IMG/VR virus record: IMGVR_UViG_3300005842_000120
Coordinates: 1-21,350 of that record
Direction: 5' to 3' (one strand)
DNA: 21,350 nt
DNA from: a virus
Shown here in pieces: positions 12,763-19,489 of the stretch; positions within the stretch are counted from its first letter, which is position 1, and every line of letters starts with the position of its first letter. Position numbers and translations under genes: made by a program. The notes beneath the pieces are model-generated. The model was given only the letters and a program-made list of their open reading frames with translations, did not search any database and had not been told where the DNA came from.

Positions 12763-13695
12763 TTATCCGTTGAAAGCCTGGGTGTTCTCGAAGATACGGA
12801 ACAGACGGTCACGCTCTTCTGTCAGTCGTCGCTGGTACAGCGACAGGTAATACTGGGCAGCCTGGGAGCCAGCACCGGTCGGGACCAGAGGGGCTCGCTC
12901 GGTCGCTTCGATCTGGGACTGCTGAAGCCTTGCGGCTTCGTACGCGGGGAGGAGACGCCAGCACGAGCCGTACACGATCAGGTCGATGTACCTGTCCGGG
13001 TAGCCGGTGGTCGTCTCGAAGTCGTCGCTCAGGTTGGTCAGGGTGTTCGGCTTCTTCGAGTAGGTCACCCGGATGTTCCGGCCCGGCACGATGAAGTCAC
13101 GCATGATCTGGAGAGTCTTGCCGGTCGGCGCCGGAGTGGGCTTCACCTGGCCAGCGGTCGTCGAGGCCTGAGGGTTGAATCGCCACGAGGAGAGAGGGAA
13201 CCATACGGCCGACGGGCCGATGGTGTTGACGTACACCTTGTACACGTCCTCGACCTCTTCGGGCAGAGGGTACTCATACCGTGCTGCGATCTTCGGGAAC
13301 TCGAACTCACCGAACACCCAGAGGTCCGGGTGGGTACCGTTGATCGTGTCGTTGATCGCTTCCATGATCCGGGCCTTCGGGTACATCGGGTCGTCGGTAA
13401 CGAAGTCGTTGACCGAGTGGGTAGCAGCGGAAGTCCCTTCTACTCCCCGCCCGTTGACGCCACCGAGAACGGTGACGTTCCCCGAGGACTGATCGAAGGA
13501 CTTGACCAGGATCAGTTCAGATCCGATCTCGACCAACCCTCGGGATATGTTTGTCACCGTAGACGGGTCCACCTGGAAGGTGGTGTCCGTCGCTGTCATG
13601 GGAGCAGCGAGGTACGAGATCGAAGCCTGATCCCTCGTGTACCCGAGAAGCTGTTGCTTGACTCGCGAGACAAGCTGATCGAAACTCGTAGCCAT
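12763..13695 (-). CDS. Head-tail adaptor / tail-tubular-like virion protein (310 aa)
   Basis: ATG 13695 follows TAAGGAG, whose TAA is the stop of the previous gene. A beta-rich N-terminal domain (residues ~28-90, FQVDPSTVTNISRGLVEIGS) is followed by helices (YPKARIMEAINDTINGTHPD), a strand block and long C-terminal helices (AAQYYLSLYQRRLTEERDRL). This resembles proteins at the connector of short-tailed phages, placed between capsid genes and the fibre. The adaptor call is inference from layout. Confidence 0.5.
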   Translation of the reverse strand: MATSFDQLVSRVKQQLLGYTRDQASISYLAAPMTATDTTFQVDPSTVTNISRGLVEIGSELILVKSFDQSSGNVTVLGGVNGRGVEGTSAATHSVNDFVTDDPMYPKARIMEAINDTINGTHPDLWVFGEFEFPKIAARYEYPLPEEVEDVYKVYVNTIGPSAVWFPLSSWRFNPQASTTAGQVKPTPAPTGKTLQIMRDFIVPGRNIRVTYSKKPNTLTNLSDDFETTTGYPDRYIDLIVYGSCWRLLPAYEAARLQQSQIEATERAPLVPTGAGSQAAQYYLSLYQRRLTEERDRLFRIFENTQAFNG

Positions 13696-13704
13696 GTGTA
13701 CTCC

Positions 13705-14058
13705 TTAGATGAAGTAACCGTGAAGACTTGCAGAGCTGGTGCCGGTAGCACCAGCCGTGAACTCGATGGTGATGTCATTCGTGGTAGCCACCACGAACAC
13801 TTCGTGGGCGATCGAGTCGGCCACGGTGGTCAGCGCCAGGCCGTTCAGGTTCAGGCGGGAGATGACGGTACCGGAAACCGGGGCAGCCCCGGTTCCATTG
13901 GTGGCAACAGTCGGGTTAGAAGTGCCTGCCACCGAGACGCTGGCAGACAGCACCAGGTCACCAGTGAAAGCCCGTCCGGCGGGGACGGTGATCAGAGTTC
14001 CAGTGGTGGTGCGAGTAAGTCCAGCTACGTCAACAGCGTCGGGAAGTCCAGCGAACAT
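13705..14058 (-). CDS. Small beta-rich virion protein (117 aa)
   Basis: ATG 14058 has TAAGGAG ahead, with TAA the stop of the upstream gene. It consists of Thr/Val-rich strands (VAGLTRTTTGTLITVPAGRA, VFVVATTNDITIEFTAG) with no charge clusters, typical of head decoration or fibre-like domains. Third of three consecutive beta-rich proteins. Confidence 0.55.
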   Translation of the reverse strand: MFAGLPDAVDVAGLTRTTTGTLITVPAGRAFTGDLVLSASVSVAGTSNPTVATNGTGAAPVSGTVISRLNLNGLALTTVADSIAHEVFVVATTNDITIEFTAGATGTSSASLHGYFI

Positions 14059-14067
14059 GATGTCTCC

Positions 14068-14652
14068 TTAGATCTCAAGCCAAGTGAAGCCGAGTGACCA
14101 GCGTTCATCGACGTCGCCACCAGCGGGCATGCGGACCACGACGCCTTCGCCGGGGTGGCACACGAACAGAGAAGCTGAAGGGGGGATGATCGCGACGCTC
14201 GCACTGGCTCCTGCCGCAGCAGCGGTGATCGCCGGGGGGATAGCCAGGATCGGGAGAGTTCCCGTCAGGGTAGCGGCAGGGTTGCCGGTCCTGACTTCGC
14301 AGATAGAGTTGGGCTGAAGGGTGTCGAACTTGTTGATGTTCGCCGCAGCGAGCTGGGTACCACCGCTGACGAGCGTGGCTCGCCAGACTTCCATGTTGAC
14401 CGTGGGCCCAGTGGCCCCGGTCGCGTAAGGGAACGCGGTGAACTGAGCGAACGTGACGTTCTTCCCGGAACCGATCGGGTTGAACACCGACAGATAGTTG
14501 TTGGCCGTGGTCACCACGGCAGTATCCTCGATCAGCGTGGTGTACGGAAGTGCGCCCTCGGGGATGTTGGACACGGTGAGAGATCCGTCAGGCCTTACGC
14601 CGACTACATCCCCCGCTAGATCCTGGATAGAGACATTCATCTGAGCTGACAT
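14068..14652 (-). CDS. Beta-rich virion protein (194 aa)
   Basis: ATG 14652 is preceded by AAGGAG. The protein begins MSAQMNVSIQDLAGDVVGVR and continues as alternating strands with Asn/Thr turns; residues ~35-75 contain TTANNYLSVFNPIGSGKN. The C-terminal VDERWSLGFTWLEI looks like a packed edge strand. Probably a capsid decoration or minor structural protein; family not named. Confidence 0.55.
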   Translation of the reverse strand: MSAQMNVSIQDLAGDVVGVRPDGSLTVSNIPEGALPYTTLIEDTAVVTTANNYLSVFNPIGSGKNVTFAQFTAFPYATGATGPTVNMEVWRATLVSGGTQLAAANINKFDTLQPNSICEVRTGNPAATLTGTLPILAIPPAITAAAAGASASVAIIPPSASLFVCHPGEGVVVRMPAGGDVDERWSLGFTWLEI

Positions 14653-14681
14653 ACTTACTCCTTGTGGGGGTTAGGAGTTCA

Positions 14682-15188
14682 TCAGGCAGCGGCTACCGTA
14701 ACGGTGACGGAGCCACCTCCCGTGACCGTAGTTCCGACTACGGCACGAGCGAATCGGTACGCGACACCAGACTTGCTGACGTCCTGATTGACGCCGGTGG
14801 CCAGGGTCGCGGACGTAGTCAGAGGGATCCAGTTGCTGTTGTCATGGGAGCCCTCGAGCCGAACCGTTCCGGCGGTAACGGTTCCGTTGACCAGCACTGC
14901 GGCACTGATGTTCGCTCGGGCCGACCCAAAGTCATAGGCCGTACCGTTGCCGGTCGTAGCGGTGGTCAGCGAGGTCACCGCCGCAGTGGTACCAGTAGCC
15001 ACCAGGAGAGATGAACCACCAGTGCCGGGCACCGCCACGCTGGCGGTAGCCGTACCATCTGTGATCTTGACGAACGTGGCGGTACCTGCCGTACCGCCCG
15101 TGGTGTTGGTCACCGAGAGGGAAGAGGAGACAACGCCGGGCGCAGAGCCCGGCGTGTAGCCTTCGAGTCCTACCCTTAGTTCAGACAC
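14682..15188 (-). CDS. Beta-rich virion protein, decoration-like (168 aa)
   Basis: GTG 15188 has GGAGG seven bases ahead and overlaps the previous stop by 8 nt. It is Thr/Val/Ala/Gly-rich; residues ~85-160 (GTVRLEGSHDNSNWIPLT, YRFARAVVGTTVTGGGSVTV) have the 'SxDNxxW' jelly-roll-like pattern of phage surface domains. A 9-bp hairpin lies in codons ~12-18. A 41-nt gap follows before the next gene. Exposed virion domain is likely; exact role unknown. Confidence 0.55.
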   Translation of the reverse strand: MSELRVGLEGYTPGSAPGVVSSSLSVTNTTGGTAGTATFVKITDGTATASVAVPGTGGSSLLVATGTTAAVTSLTTATTGNGTAYDFGSARANISAAVLVNGTVTAGTVRLEGSHDNSNWIPLTTSATLATGVNQDVSKSGVAYRFARAVVGTTVTGGGSVTVTVAAA

Positions 15189-15468
15189 TGTCGGCCTCCT
15201 TGATAGCCTTGTCTACCTGCCAGCGCTGAGTACCCTCAGGCTGCAAGCCCTGGTTGACAGCGGACTCGTAGTGATCGAGATCCTTGTCCCAGGTCTTCTG
15301 CTTCTTGCCGTACTCCCCGTTGACGTGGGGCGACAACTGGATACCCTTGGCCCTCAGACATTCGCCGTAGGTCCGGTGATCCCTGGTGGCGCACGTGGCG
15401 GAGCAGTTGGCCCCCTTTACACGTGCAGGCCTCGAAGATGTTTCCGCACGTCGGACACGTCGGCTCAT
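15181..15468 (-). CDS. Hypothetical protein with C..C..TRDH motif, possible frameshift product (95 aa)
   Basis: ATG 15468 overlaps the previous TGA (ATGA). From residue ~22 it is convincing: NCSATCATRDHRTYGECLRA, then a basic helix, W-D-K-D-L-D-H-Y-E-S-A and Q-G-L-Q-P-E-G-T, a pattern I associate with small actinophage structural-region proteins. The first ~20 residues are Arg/Ser-rich and look non-native. A GTG at 15475 in another frame gives a zinc ribbon with CPTCGNIFEACTCKGG that would join this protein through a +1 shift at the five-G run (see findings). Confidence 0.6.
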   Translation of the reverse strand: MSRRVRRAETSSRPARVKGANCSATCATRDHRTYGECLRAKGIQLSPHVNGEYGKKQKTWDKDLDHYESAVNQGLQPEGTQRWQVDKAIKEADSV

Positions 15469-15689
15469 CGCTCACCTACCAGTCCGATCGCTTCGATCTT
15501 CACCCAGGGGATGAGGACGACCTCGGCCTGCGGTGAAGTGTGGATGTCCCAGCGGAACTTGACGAACGTGTCGTCCCAGTCCATGACCTCAAGGCCGGTC
15601 AGGGTCCGGCCCCCCTTCTCCAGGGAGACGATGGAACCCTTCTTGAGCAGCCCTTCAGGGGCTGCGGTCTTCTTCTGTGCGGGCGGCAT
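15465..15689 (-). CDS. Small beta-barrel-like protein (74 aa)
   Basis: ATG 15689 follows the previous TAA by one base. After a Lys/Pro start, strands follow in the order GSIVSLEKGG, RTLTGLEVMDWDD, TFVKFRWDI, AEVVLIPWVKIEAIGLV. This could be an SH3- or Sm-like small barrel. The Sm-like resemblance is only a strand pattern. Its place in the structural operon suggests a virion or assembly role. Confidence 0.55.
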   Translation of the reverse strand: MPPAQKKTAAPEGLLKKGSIVSLEKGGRTLTGLEVMDWDDTFVKFRWDIHTSPQAEVVLIPWVKIEAIGLVGER

Positions 15690-15690
15690 G

Positions 15691-15885
15691 TTAGTTCAGG
15701 TATCCTTCGGAGACTCGGAAGATGTCGGGACGGAACACGTTGTGGCTCGAAGCCGCAGCAGCCGTTCTAATGGCCTTAGCCTGGACGGCAGCAGCTTCCC
15801 CGGGCATCGTGCTAGATCGGGGCTTAGGCGTGCGCTGGAAGCCCTTCACGGGGGCAGGGGAAGCAATGCCGATCCAGCTGGGCAT
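15691..15885 (-). CDS. Small basic protein (64 aa)
   Basis: ATG 15885 follows the upstream TAG by one base, so it is preferred over starts further upstream that would overlap the neighbour in full. The first half is basic and Pro-rich (VKGFQRTPKPRSS), the second half an Ala helix (GEAAAVQAKAIRTAAAAS) and an aromatic end. Unrecognised small virion-block protein. Confidence 0.5.
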   Translation of the reverse strand: MPSWIGIASPAPVKGFQRTPKPRSSTMPGEAAAVQAKAIRTAAAASSHNVFRPDIFRVSEGYLN

Positions 15886-15886
15886 G

Positions 15887-16150
15887 CTAGTCACGGTACT
15901 TACCCCCATCGGTCTCGCCGTACACGCCCTGAGTGTGAGCGTCATGGGTAGACGTGAGAGCAGCGAGCTTGTACGGATCCATCGTCCGGAAGACGATGGC
16001 CTCAAGGATGCCCTTCTCGTTGTTCTCCGTCAGGGTTGCCTTACCGCCAGGACCAGCGATCTCGGTCGGGTAGTCGGCAACGTCGTTGTTGCGAGGCTCG
16101 AACAGTTCATCCTGCGGAGTGGTGACCGCGTTGCGGTAAACGTCGCTCAC
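15887..16150 (-). CDS. Small virion-block protein (87 aa)
   Basis: GTG 16150 overlaps the TGA of the previous gene (GTGA). Acidic, soluble; residues ~33-60 (GGKATLTENNEKGILEAIVF) include a helix, and the tail is Gly/His/Asp-rich. Not recognised. Confidence 0.55.
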   Translation of the reverse strand: MSDVYRNAVTTPQDELFEPRNNDVADYPTEIAGPGGKATLTENNEKGILEAIVFRTMDPYKLAALTSTHDAHTQGVYGETDGGKYRD

Positions 16151-16320
16151 TTGCCCTTCCTTCCCTTGGCGGCCATCGAGGCCATCTTCTTGGCGCCGTA
16201 CTTCTTGCGGCCAGCAGCAGCGGCGATAGCCGCTCCCTTCTTGCCTCCACCGGCCGCCTTAGCGACGGCGGCGAAGCGCCCACCCTGACCGAGGGGAGCT
16301 TTCTTGTTGGGCTTAGCCAT
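16147..16320 (-). CDS. Lys/Ala/Gly-rich, highly basic protein (57 aa)
   Basis: ATG 16320 has AAGGAG at a standard distance. The chain is dominated by K, A, G and R (KAAGGGKKGAAIAAAAGRKK, then MAAKGRKGK) with no acidic residue that I can see, like the tails of histone H1 or small DNA-condensing proteins. In the structural operon it may be packaged with or bind the genome, or interact with the capsid interior. Confidence 0.65.
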   Translation of the reverse strand: MAKPNKKAPLGQGGRFAAVAKAAGGGKKGAAIAAAAGRKKYGAKKMASMAAKGRKGK

Positions 16321-16328
16321 GGTTCTCC

Positions 16329-17000
16329 TTAAGAGAGGGCGCCCCAAGTGGCGCCACCTGCGAGTGCCCTACCGGACATGGTTACGGATGGAGGCAGGGC
16401 CGTAAGCCCTGACCCGGAGGTTGCCCATCTTGCCGTCGATACGGAAAGGTTCAGGTTGATGGTCGCTGCCTGAGCGGCGGAACCGAGGGATCTGAGCAGC
16501 GACATGGGCGTAGTCCCGTTGGACAGGAAGCCAAGGTGGTACGTGCCAGCGGGGATAGGAACCGAAGAGACGAACGGCGTGACCTTCAGGCCGGTGCTGG
16601 TCCAGCTGGCAGACTGATCGGCAGAAGAGGCCAGCAGGGTTCCCGTGGAGTTGTACAGTCCAACCAGGTTCTGCCCGGAAGTCAGGGTTGATCCTGCTGT
16701 CATCACAGCGTAGATCGCGTTGATCGCGGTGGTAGCGGTCATTACGTCGATACGTGCCATGTAGAGCTGGCCAGTCACCAGGCCGGTAGATCCCTGCCCG
16801 AGGGCGGGATCGTAGTTCCATGCGATCCATCCTGCATCGGGAGCCTGAAGCTGTTCGTTGCCTTCGATCAGCGTGAGCCTGCTGTCTTGCGTTACGTTGG
16901 TGGCCGTGTTCGCGGTGATCCTGGTGTCCTGATCGACGAACGCGGCGTTGACCGGAACATCCCAGGTGAGCGTCCCCGGAGCGATAGGTGTGTACGTCAA
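16329..17000 (-). CDS. Beta-rich virion protein (223 aa)
   Basis: TTG 17000 is chosen. It overlaps the upstream TGA (TTGA) and has AAGGAGG nine bases before; earlier in-frame sequence is an Arg-rich shadow. It starts MTYTPIAPGTLTWDVPVN. Residues ~40-100 include WIAWNYDPALGQGSTGLV and residues ~130-165 have VGLYNSTGTLLASSADQS and IPAGTYHLGFL. This is a jelly-roll pattern found in phage fibre and decoration domains. Likely surface-exposed. Confidence 0.6.
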   Translation of the reverse strand: MTYTPIAPGTLTWDVPVNAAFVDQDTRITANTATNVTQDSRLTLIEGNEQLQAPDAGWIAWNYDPALGQGSTGLVTGQLYMARIDVMTATTAINAIYAVMTAGSTLTSGQNLVGLYNSTGTLLASSADQSASWTSTGLKVTPFVSSVPIPAGTYHLGFLSNGTTPMSLLRSLGSAAQAATINLNLSVSTARWATSGSGLTALPPSVTMSGRALAGGATWGALS

Positions 17001-17380
17001 GAGCCGAAGCCTCCTTCTCCGAAGCCGCCCTGACCGAAGCCTTGGTTGGGTGCTAGAACGAAGTTGCTGTTGTCTGCTACGCCTGAAGAGATCAGGCAAG
17101 CCTTGGTTGCGTCGTCCACGAGGTGTTCGTATCCCCCGCGAAAGTAGTGAAGGCCAGCCGAAGGGGCTGGCCAGAAGTCAGTGTCCTGTGCGTTCGGATT
17201 GACCGGGAGATTGACTGCGCCGATCTCGTTGGTGTACGCGTCGTATCGAGTTGTTTCGTACACGCAGGGCGAGACTTCAACGACAGACAATCCCCGGTTC
17301 ATCCTGTAGCGCTCCATGAGCGGGTTCCACGCGAAGGGAGCCTCAGCAACCGTAGGCGTGGTGAAGATCCATGTAGCCAC
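16997..17380 (-). CDS. Virion-block protein with Gly/Phe repeat tail (127 aa)
   Basis: GTG 17380 has GGGAG ahead (and GGAGG slightly further). The folded part includes PFAWNPLMERYRMNRGLSVV, Y-E-T-T-R-Y-D-A-Y and D-T-D-F-W-P-A-P-S-A-G-L-H-Y-F-R-G-G-Y, rich in aromatics. It ends in GFGQGGFGEGGFGS, a near-repeat of a GFGxG unit. An 8-bp hairpin is present in the coding sequence at 17152-17172. Not recognised. Confidence 0.55.
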   Translation of the reverse strand: MATWIFTTPTVAEAPFAWNPLMERYRMNRGLSVVEVSPCVYETTRYDAYTNEIGAVNLPVNPNAQDTDFWPAPSAGLHYFRGGYEHLVDDATKACLISSGVADNSNFVLAPNQGFGQGGFGEGGFGS

Positions 17381-17402
17381 TGAAGCTCCCTTTCCTCCTT
17401 GC

Positions 17403-17723
17403 TTAAGCGCCCGGCGCCTTGTCGGTGAGCCAGGTCGTACCGTTGTTGTACACTTCGGTGGCGCTGATGGCGCCAGCCGCACCAACCGCATGGGTGGCGA
17501 CACCCACACCATTGATGTTTCCGGTGATGTTCACGACGTTGGTCGCAGTGGCATCACGGCGAATGACGTAGTTGCGACCGGGCTGAACCGTTGTGGGGTC
17601 AGGAAGGGCAACGTTCGTCGGGTTGGCGCCAGGCGAAACCGCGATGACGTAGTCGTTGTTCGTTGCTGTCGTCGCGGCGGTAACCGAACGAACCGTGTAG
17701 CTCGTATTGTCGAGACCAGACAT
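17403..17723 (-). CDS. Small capsid-associated beta-rich protein (106 aa)
   Basis: ATG 17723 has AAGGAGG. It is the first gene after the major capsid gene, separated by a hairpin-bearing 78-nt gap. Strands such as YTVRSVTAATTATNNDYVIA and GRNYVIRRDATATNVVNIT make a decoration or head-stabilising role likely, by position and fold style only. Confidence 0.55.
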   Translation of the reverse strand: MSGLDNTSYTVRSVTAATTATNNDYVIAVSPGANPTNVALPDPTTVQPGRNYVIRRDATATNVVNITGNINGVGVATHAVGAAGAISATEVYNNGTTWLTDKAPGA

Positions 17724-17741
17724 TTATCCTCCTTGGATGGA

Positions 17742-17795
17742 GAGGGGCCGCTCAGAGTTTGACGACCGTAGCCCCCTTGCGAGACTCGGCCCCTC
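17742..17795 (-). terminator. 9-bp inverted repeat after the major capsid gene
   Basis: GAGGGGCCG at 17742-17750 pairs with CGGCCCCTC at 17787-17795, enclosing 36 nt that can add partial inner pairs. It lies wholly between the capsid stop and the next gene's ribosome site. There is no T tract, so it may be an mRNA 3'-end stabiliser, an attenuating terminator or a processing site that lets the capsid message outnumber downstream ones. Confidence 0.45.
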
Positions 17796-17801
17796 GGTTC
17801 A

Positions 17802-18806
17802 TCAGGTAGTCGGGCGGGCCGTCGAGGACGTCTGCGCCACGATCAGGGACTCCGGACGGTACAGGCTCCAACCGGCCACGCCGTACCAACCGAGAGGCTG
17901 GAAGCGGGTGAGCTTGTCGACGACCGGACCACGGACCGTGTGGAACTCTTCAGCGACCGCTTCAGCAAGAGCCTGCTGACCAGTGAAGTACGTGTTGAAC
18001 ACACGAACCTGGGAACCACCAGCACCAGCACCGGCCTGGACGTTCTGGGCACGAGGCGTCTCGATGTAGCAGGCACCCTCGTACTCGCCCAGCTCGGACG
18101 CCCAGATGTTGCCGGGAGCCGAGTACTCGTGCGGCTGACGCCACGAGCCAGCGCCGGTCTCCTTCTTCAGGTCGAAGGAAGCCTGCGGGTGAACGTAGGC
18201 CGTGTAGTACGAGCCCTTGTTCGGGTGGACCTTGTTGGTGCGAAGCTGAGTGACAGCGAACCGGGCCATGTCGGAAGACAGGGTCGAGTTACCGGCAGAA
18301 CCAGAGGTGCCGATAGAGGTCAGGGCAACCGGGTTGGTCGGCGTAGAGCCGAAGCCATAGCCGATAGCGCCAGTCGTACCGTCGCGCCGAAGCGTCTGCG
18401 TACCCGCAGCAAGGACGTTCTGGACCAGAAGGTCAACCGAGTCGATCAGGTTCCACGCCACCTGGTTGACGAGACCGGCGGTCACGTCGGTGAACGAGAA
18501 CAGGTCGAGCTTGTTGGACACGAGGATCGCGTTACCGTACTCGTTCAGAGTGACGGACACGGTCGTCGGGTTACCGGCCGCAACGGCGTCCGGGTCAACC
18601 AGCTCGTTGAGCGGGGTGATCGACTGAGCAAGGTCCTGGTACAGAGAGAAGACGACGGACGAACCCGGCATCGACTGCTGGACAGGTCGCTTGTCAGCGA
18701 TCATGCGGAACATGGGCTGGGCACGGAGGGCGAACTCAAGAGCGCGGTCGTACGCGGTCTGGACGAGGTTCGCCATTGCCGTAGTGCCGGTAAAGGCGTT
18801 AGCCAT
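17802..18806 (-). CDS. Major capsid protein, N4-gp56-like (334 aa)
   Basis: ATG 18806 has AAGGAG. Family-like features are the N-terminal YDRALEFALRAQPMFRMIAD, the long internal strand VTLNEYGNAILVSNKL, residues 205-213 VHPQASFDL followed by a G-x-W-R segment, and GEYEGACYIETPRAQN at ~240-254 as in N4-gp56/P22-like coats. Scaffold lies directly upstream. The stop is doubled (TGATGA). The capsid call is firm; the exact HK97-fold subfamily is a by-eye match. Confidence 0.88.
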   Translation of the reverse strand: MANAFTGTTAMANLVQTAYDRALEFALRAQPMFRMIADKRPVQQSMPGSSVVFSLYQDLAQSITPLNELVDPDAVAAGNPTTVSVTLNEYGNAILVSNKLDLFSFTDVTAGLVNQVAWNLIDSVDLLVQNVLAAGTQTLRRDGTTGAIGYGFGSTPTNPVALTSIGTSGSAGNSTLSSDMARFAVTQLRTNKVHPNKGSYYTAYVHPQASFDLKKETGAGSWRQPHEYSAPGNIWASELGEYEGACYIETPRAQNVQAGAGAGGSQVRVFNTYFTGQQALAEAVAEEFHTVRGPVVDKLTRFQPLGWYGVAGWSLYRPESLIVAQTSSTARPTT

Positions 18807-18824
18807 TACAACTCCTTAGGTATG

Positions 18825-19322
18825 TCACATGCGGTTCAATCGTTCGAAAGCCGCGATGATGTCAGCGTTACTGGAAGCGTCACCGATGGAAGCCTGAGCA
18901 GCCTCGAGGTTCCCCGTCGGGGTACCGTTCTGACCTGCTTCACTCATCCGCTGGAACTGGGCCTGCATGGACGCAGGCAGTACCGGTTCAGCGGCCTGGC
19001 TCGTGTCGGCAACGGACGGGGTCTCCCCCTGATTGCCACCAAAGACGCCACGCATGGATTCAACCCACGCCTTGGCCTTCTCCGGATCGGCCTCACCGGT
19101 GTACACGTTCTGTGCACCCGGGACGCCCAGGTTCTCGAAAACGGAAGCAAGCTTGGCCTTCTCTTCGCGCTCCATGAAGCTCGTCAGCTTCGAAGTGAGA
19201 TCGTCGATCTGCGCCTTCTGCTTCTCGTAGGCGGTTCGCAGTGCCTTAGGGCCGTTGAGTTCGGTGTCGTTGCCCAGGCTGCTGCCGTCGTTGTCGTTTT
19301 CGTCGAAACCCCAGTTGGTCAT
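18825..19322 (-). CDS. Capsid scaffolding protein (165 aa)
   Basis: ATG 19322 has GGAGAGG ahead. The sequence is acidic and low-complexity at the start (GFDENDNDGSS), has a heptad helix (ALRTAYEKQKAQIDDLTSKL through MEREEKAKLAS), then a Gln/Ala/Thr-rich part and a short C-terminal helix (ADIIAAFERLNRM) that would contact the coat protein. Position directly before the capsid gene and length fit scaffolds. Confidence 0.8.
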   Translation of the reverse strand: MTNWGFDENDNDGSSLGNDTELNGPKALRTAYEKQKAQIDDLTSKLTSFMEREEKAKLASVFENLGVPGAQNVYTGEADPEKAKAWVESMRGVFGGNQGETPSVADTSQAAEPVLPASMQAQFQRMSEAGQNGTPTGNLEAAQASIGDASSNADIIAAFERLNRM

Positions 19323-19358
19323 AGTGACCTCTCCCTTTGAGTGTGACGCCAAGAGACA

Positions 19359-19444
19359 TACGCAGGGGTGCGTAAGCTCCGCTCGTCGATGATTGGTGTT
19401 GCGCCCGGTCTTAGCTACATCGCAAGGGGCCGGTCGATCCTTGC
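19359..19444 (-). other. Structured intergenic leader with two hairpins
   Basis: In the 161-nt gap 19323-19483 there is a 6-bp hairpin at 19359-19374 (TACGCA/TGCGTA, 4-nt loop) and another of 6 bp at 19422-19427/19439-19444 (11-nt loop) just after the tRNA-like element. No convincing -35/-10 pair or reading frame was found. It is the 5' leader of the scaffold-capsid message. Confidence 0.45.
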
Positions 19445-19446
19445 AA

Positions 19447-19489
19447 TGGTGGATGGGGCGGGAGTCGAACCCGCCCTACACCATCATCC
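19447..19489 (-). ncRNA. tRNA-like acceptor/T-arm minihelix with encoded CCA
   Basis: On the minus strand, GGATG (19489-19485) pairs with CATCC (19455-19451), and GGGCGGG pairs with CCCGCCC around a canonical TTCGACT T-loop. Total 12 bp, exactly the acceptor-plus-T length of a tRNA, followed by A and CCA at 19450-19447. Only eight bases (19484-19477) replace the D, anticodon and variable parts. No GGATGGG-like 5' acceptor is present further upstream, so a whole tRNA cannot be built. Minihelices of this form are known minimal RNase P substrates. The 5' part overlaps the stop of the 372-aa gene. Confidence 0.6.

Noticed and set aside
12430-14097. Long plus-strand open frame (555 codons) opposite the fibre and adaptor genes
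   Set aside because: It is antisense to clearly structural genes; composition is Gly/Arg/Val-rich with no recognisable motif, as expected of a GC-rich shadow.
17740-17805. Hammerhead ribozyme, suggested by CTGATGA at the end of the capsid gene
   Set aside because: CTGATGA is just the doubled stop (TGATGA); no GAAA core or properly placed third stem could be found.
17940-19340. Long plus-strand open frame (466 codons) opposite capsid and scaffold genes
   Set aside because: Capsid and scaffold on the minus strand are firm; this frame lacks a ribosome site and looks like an antisense shadow.
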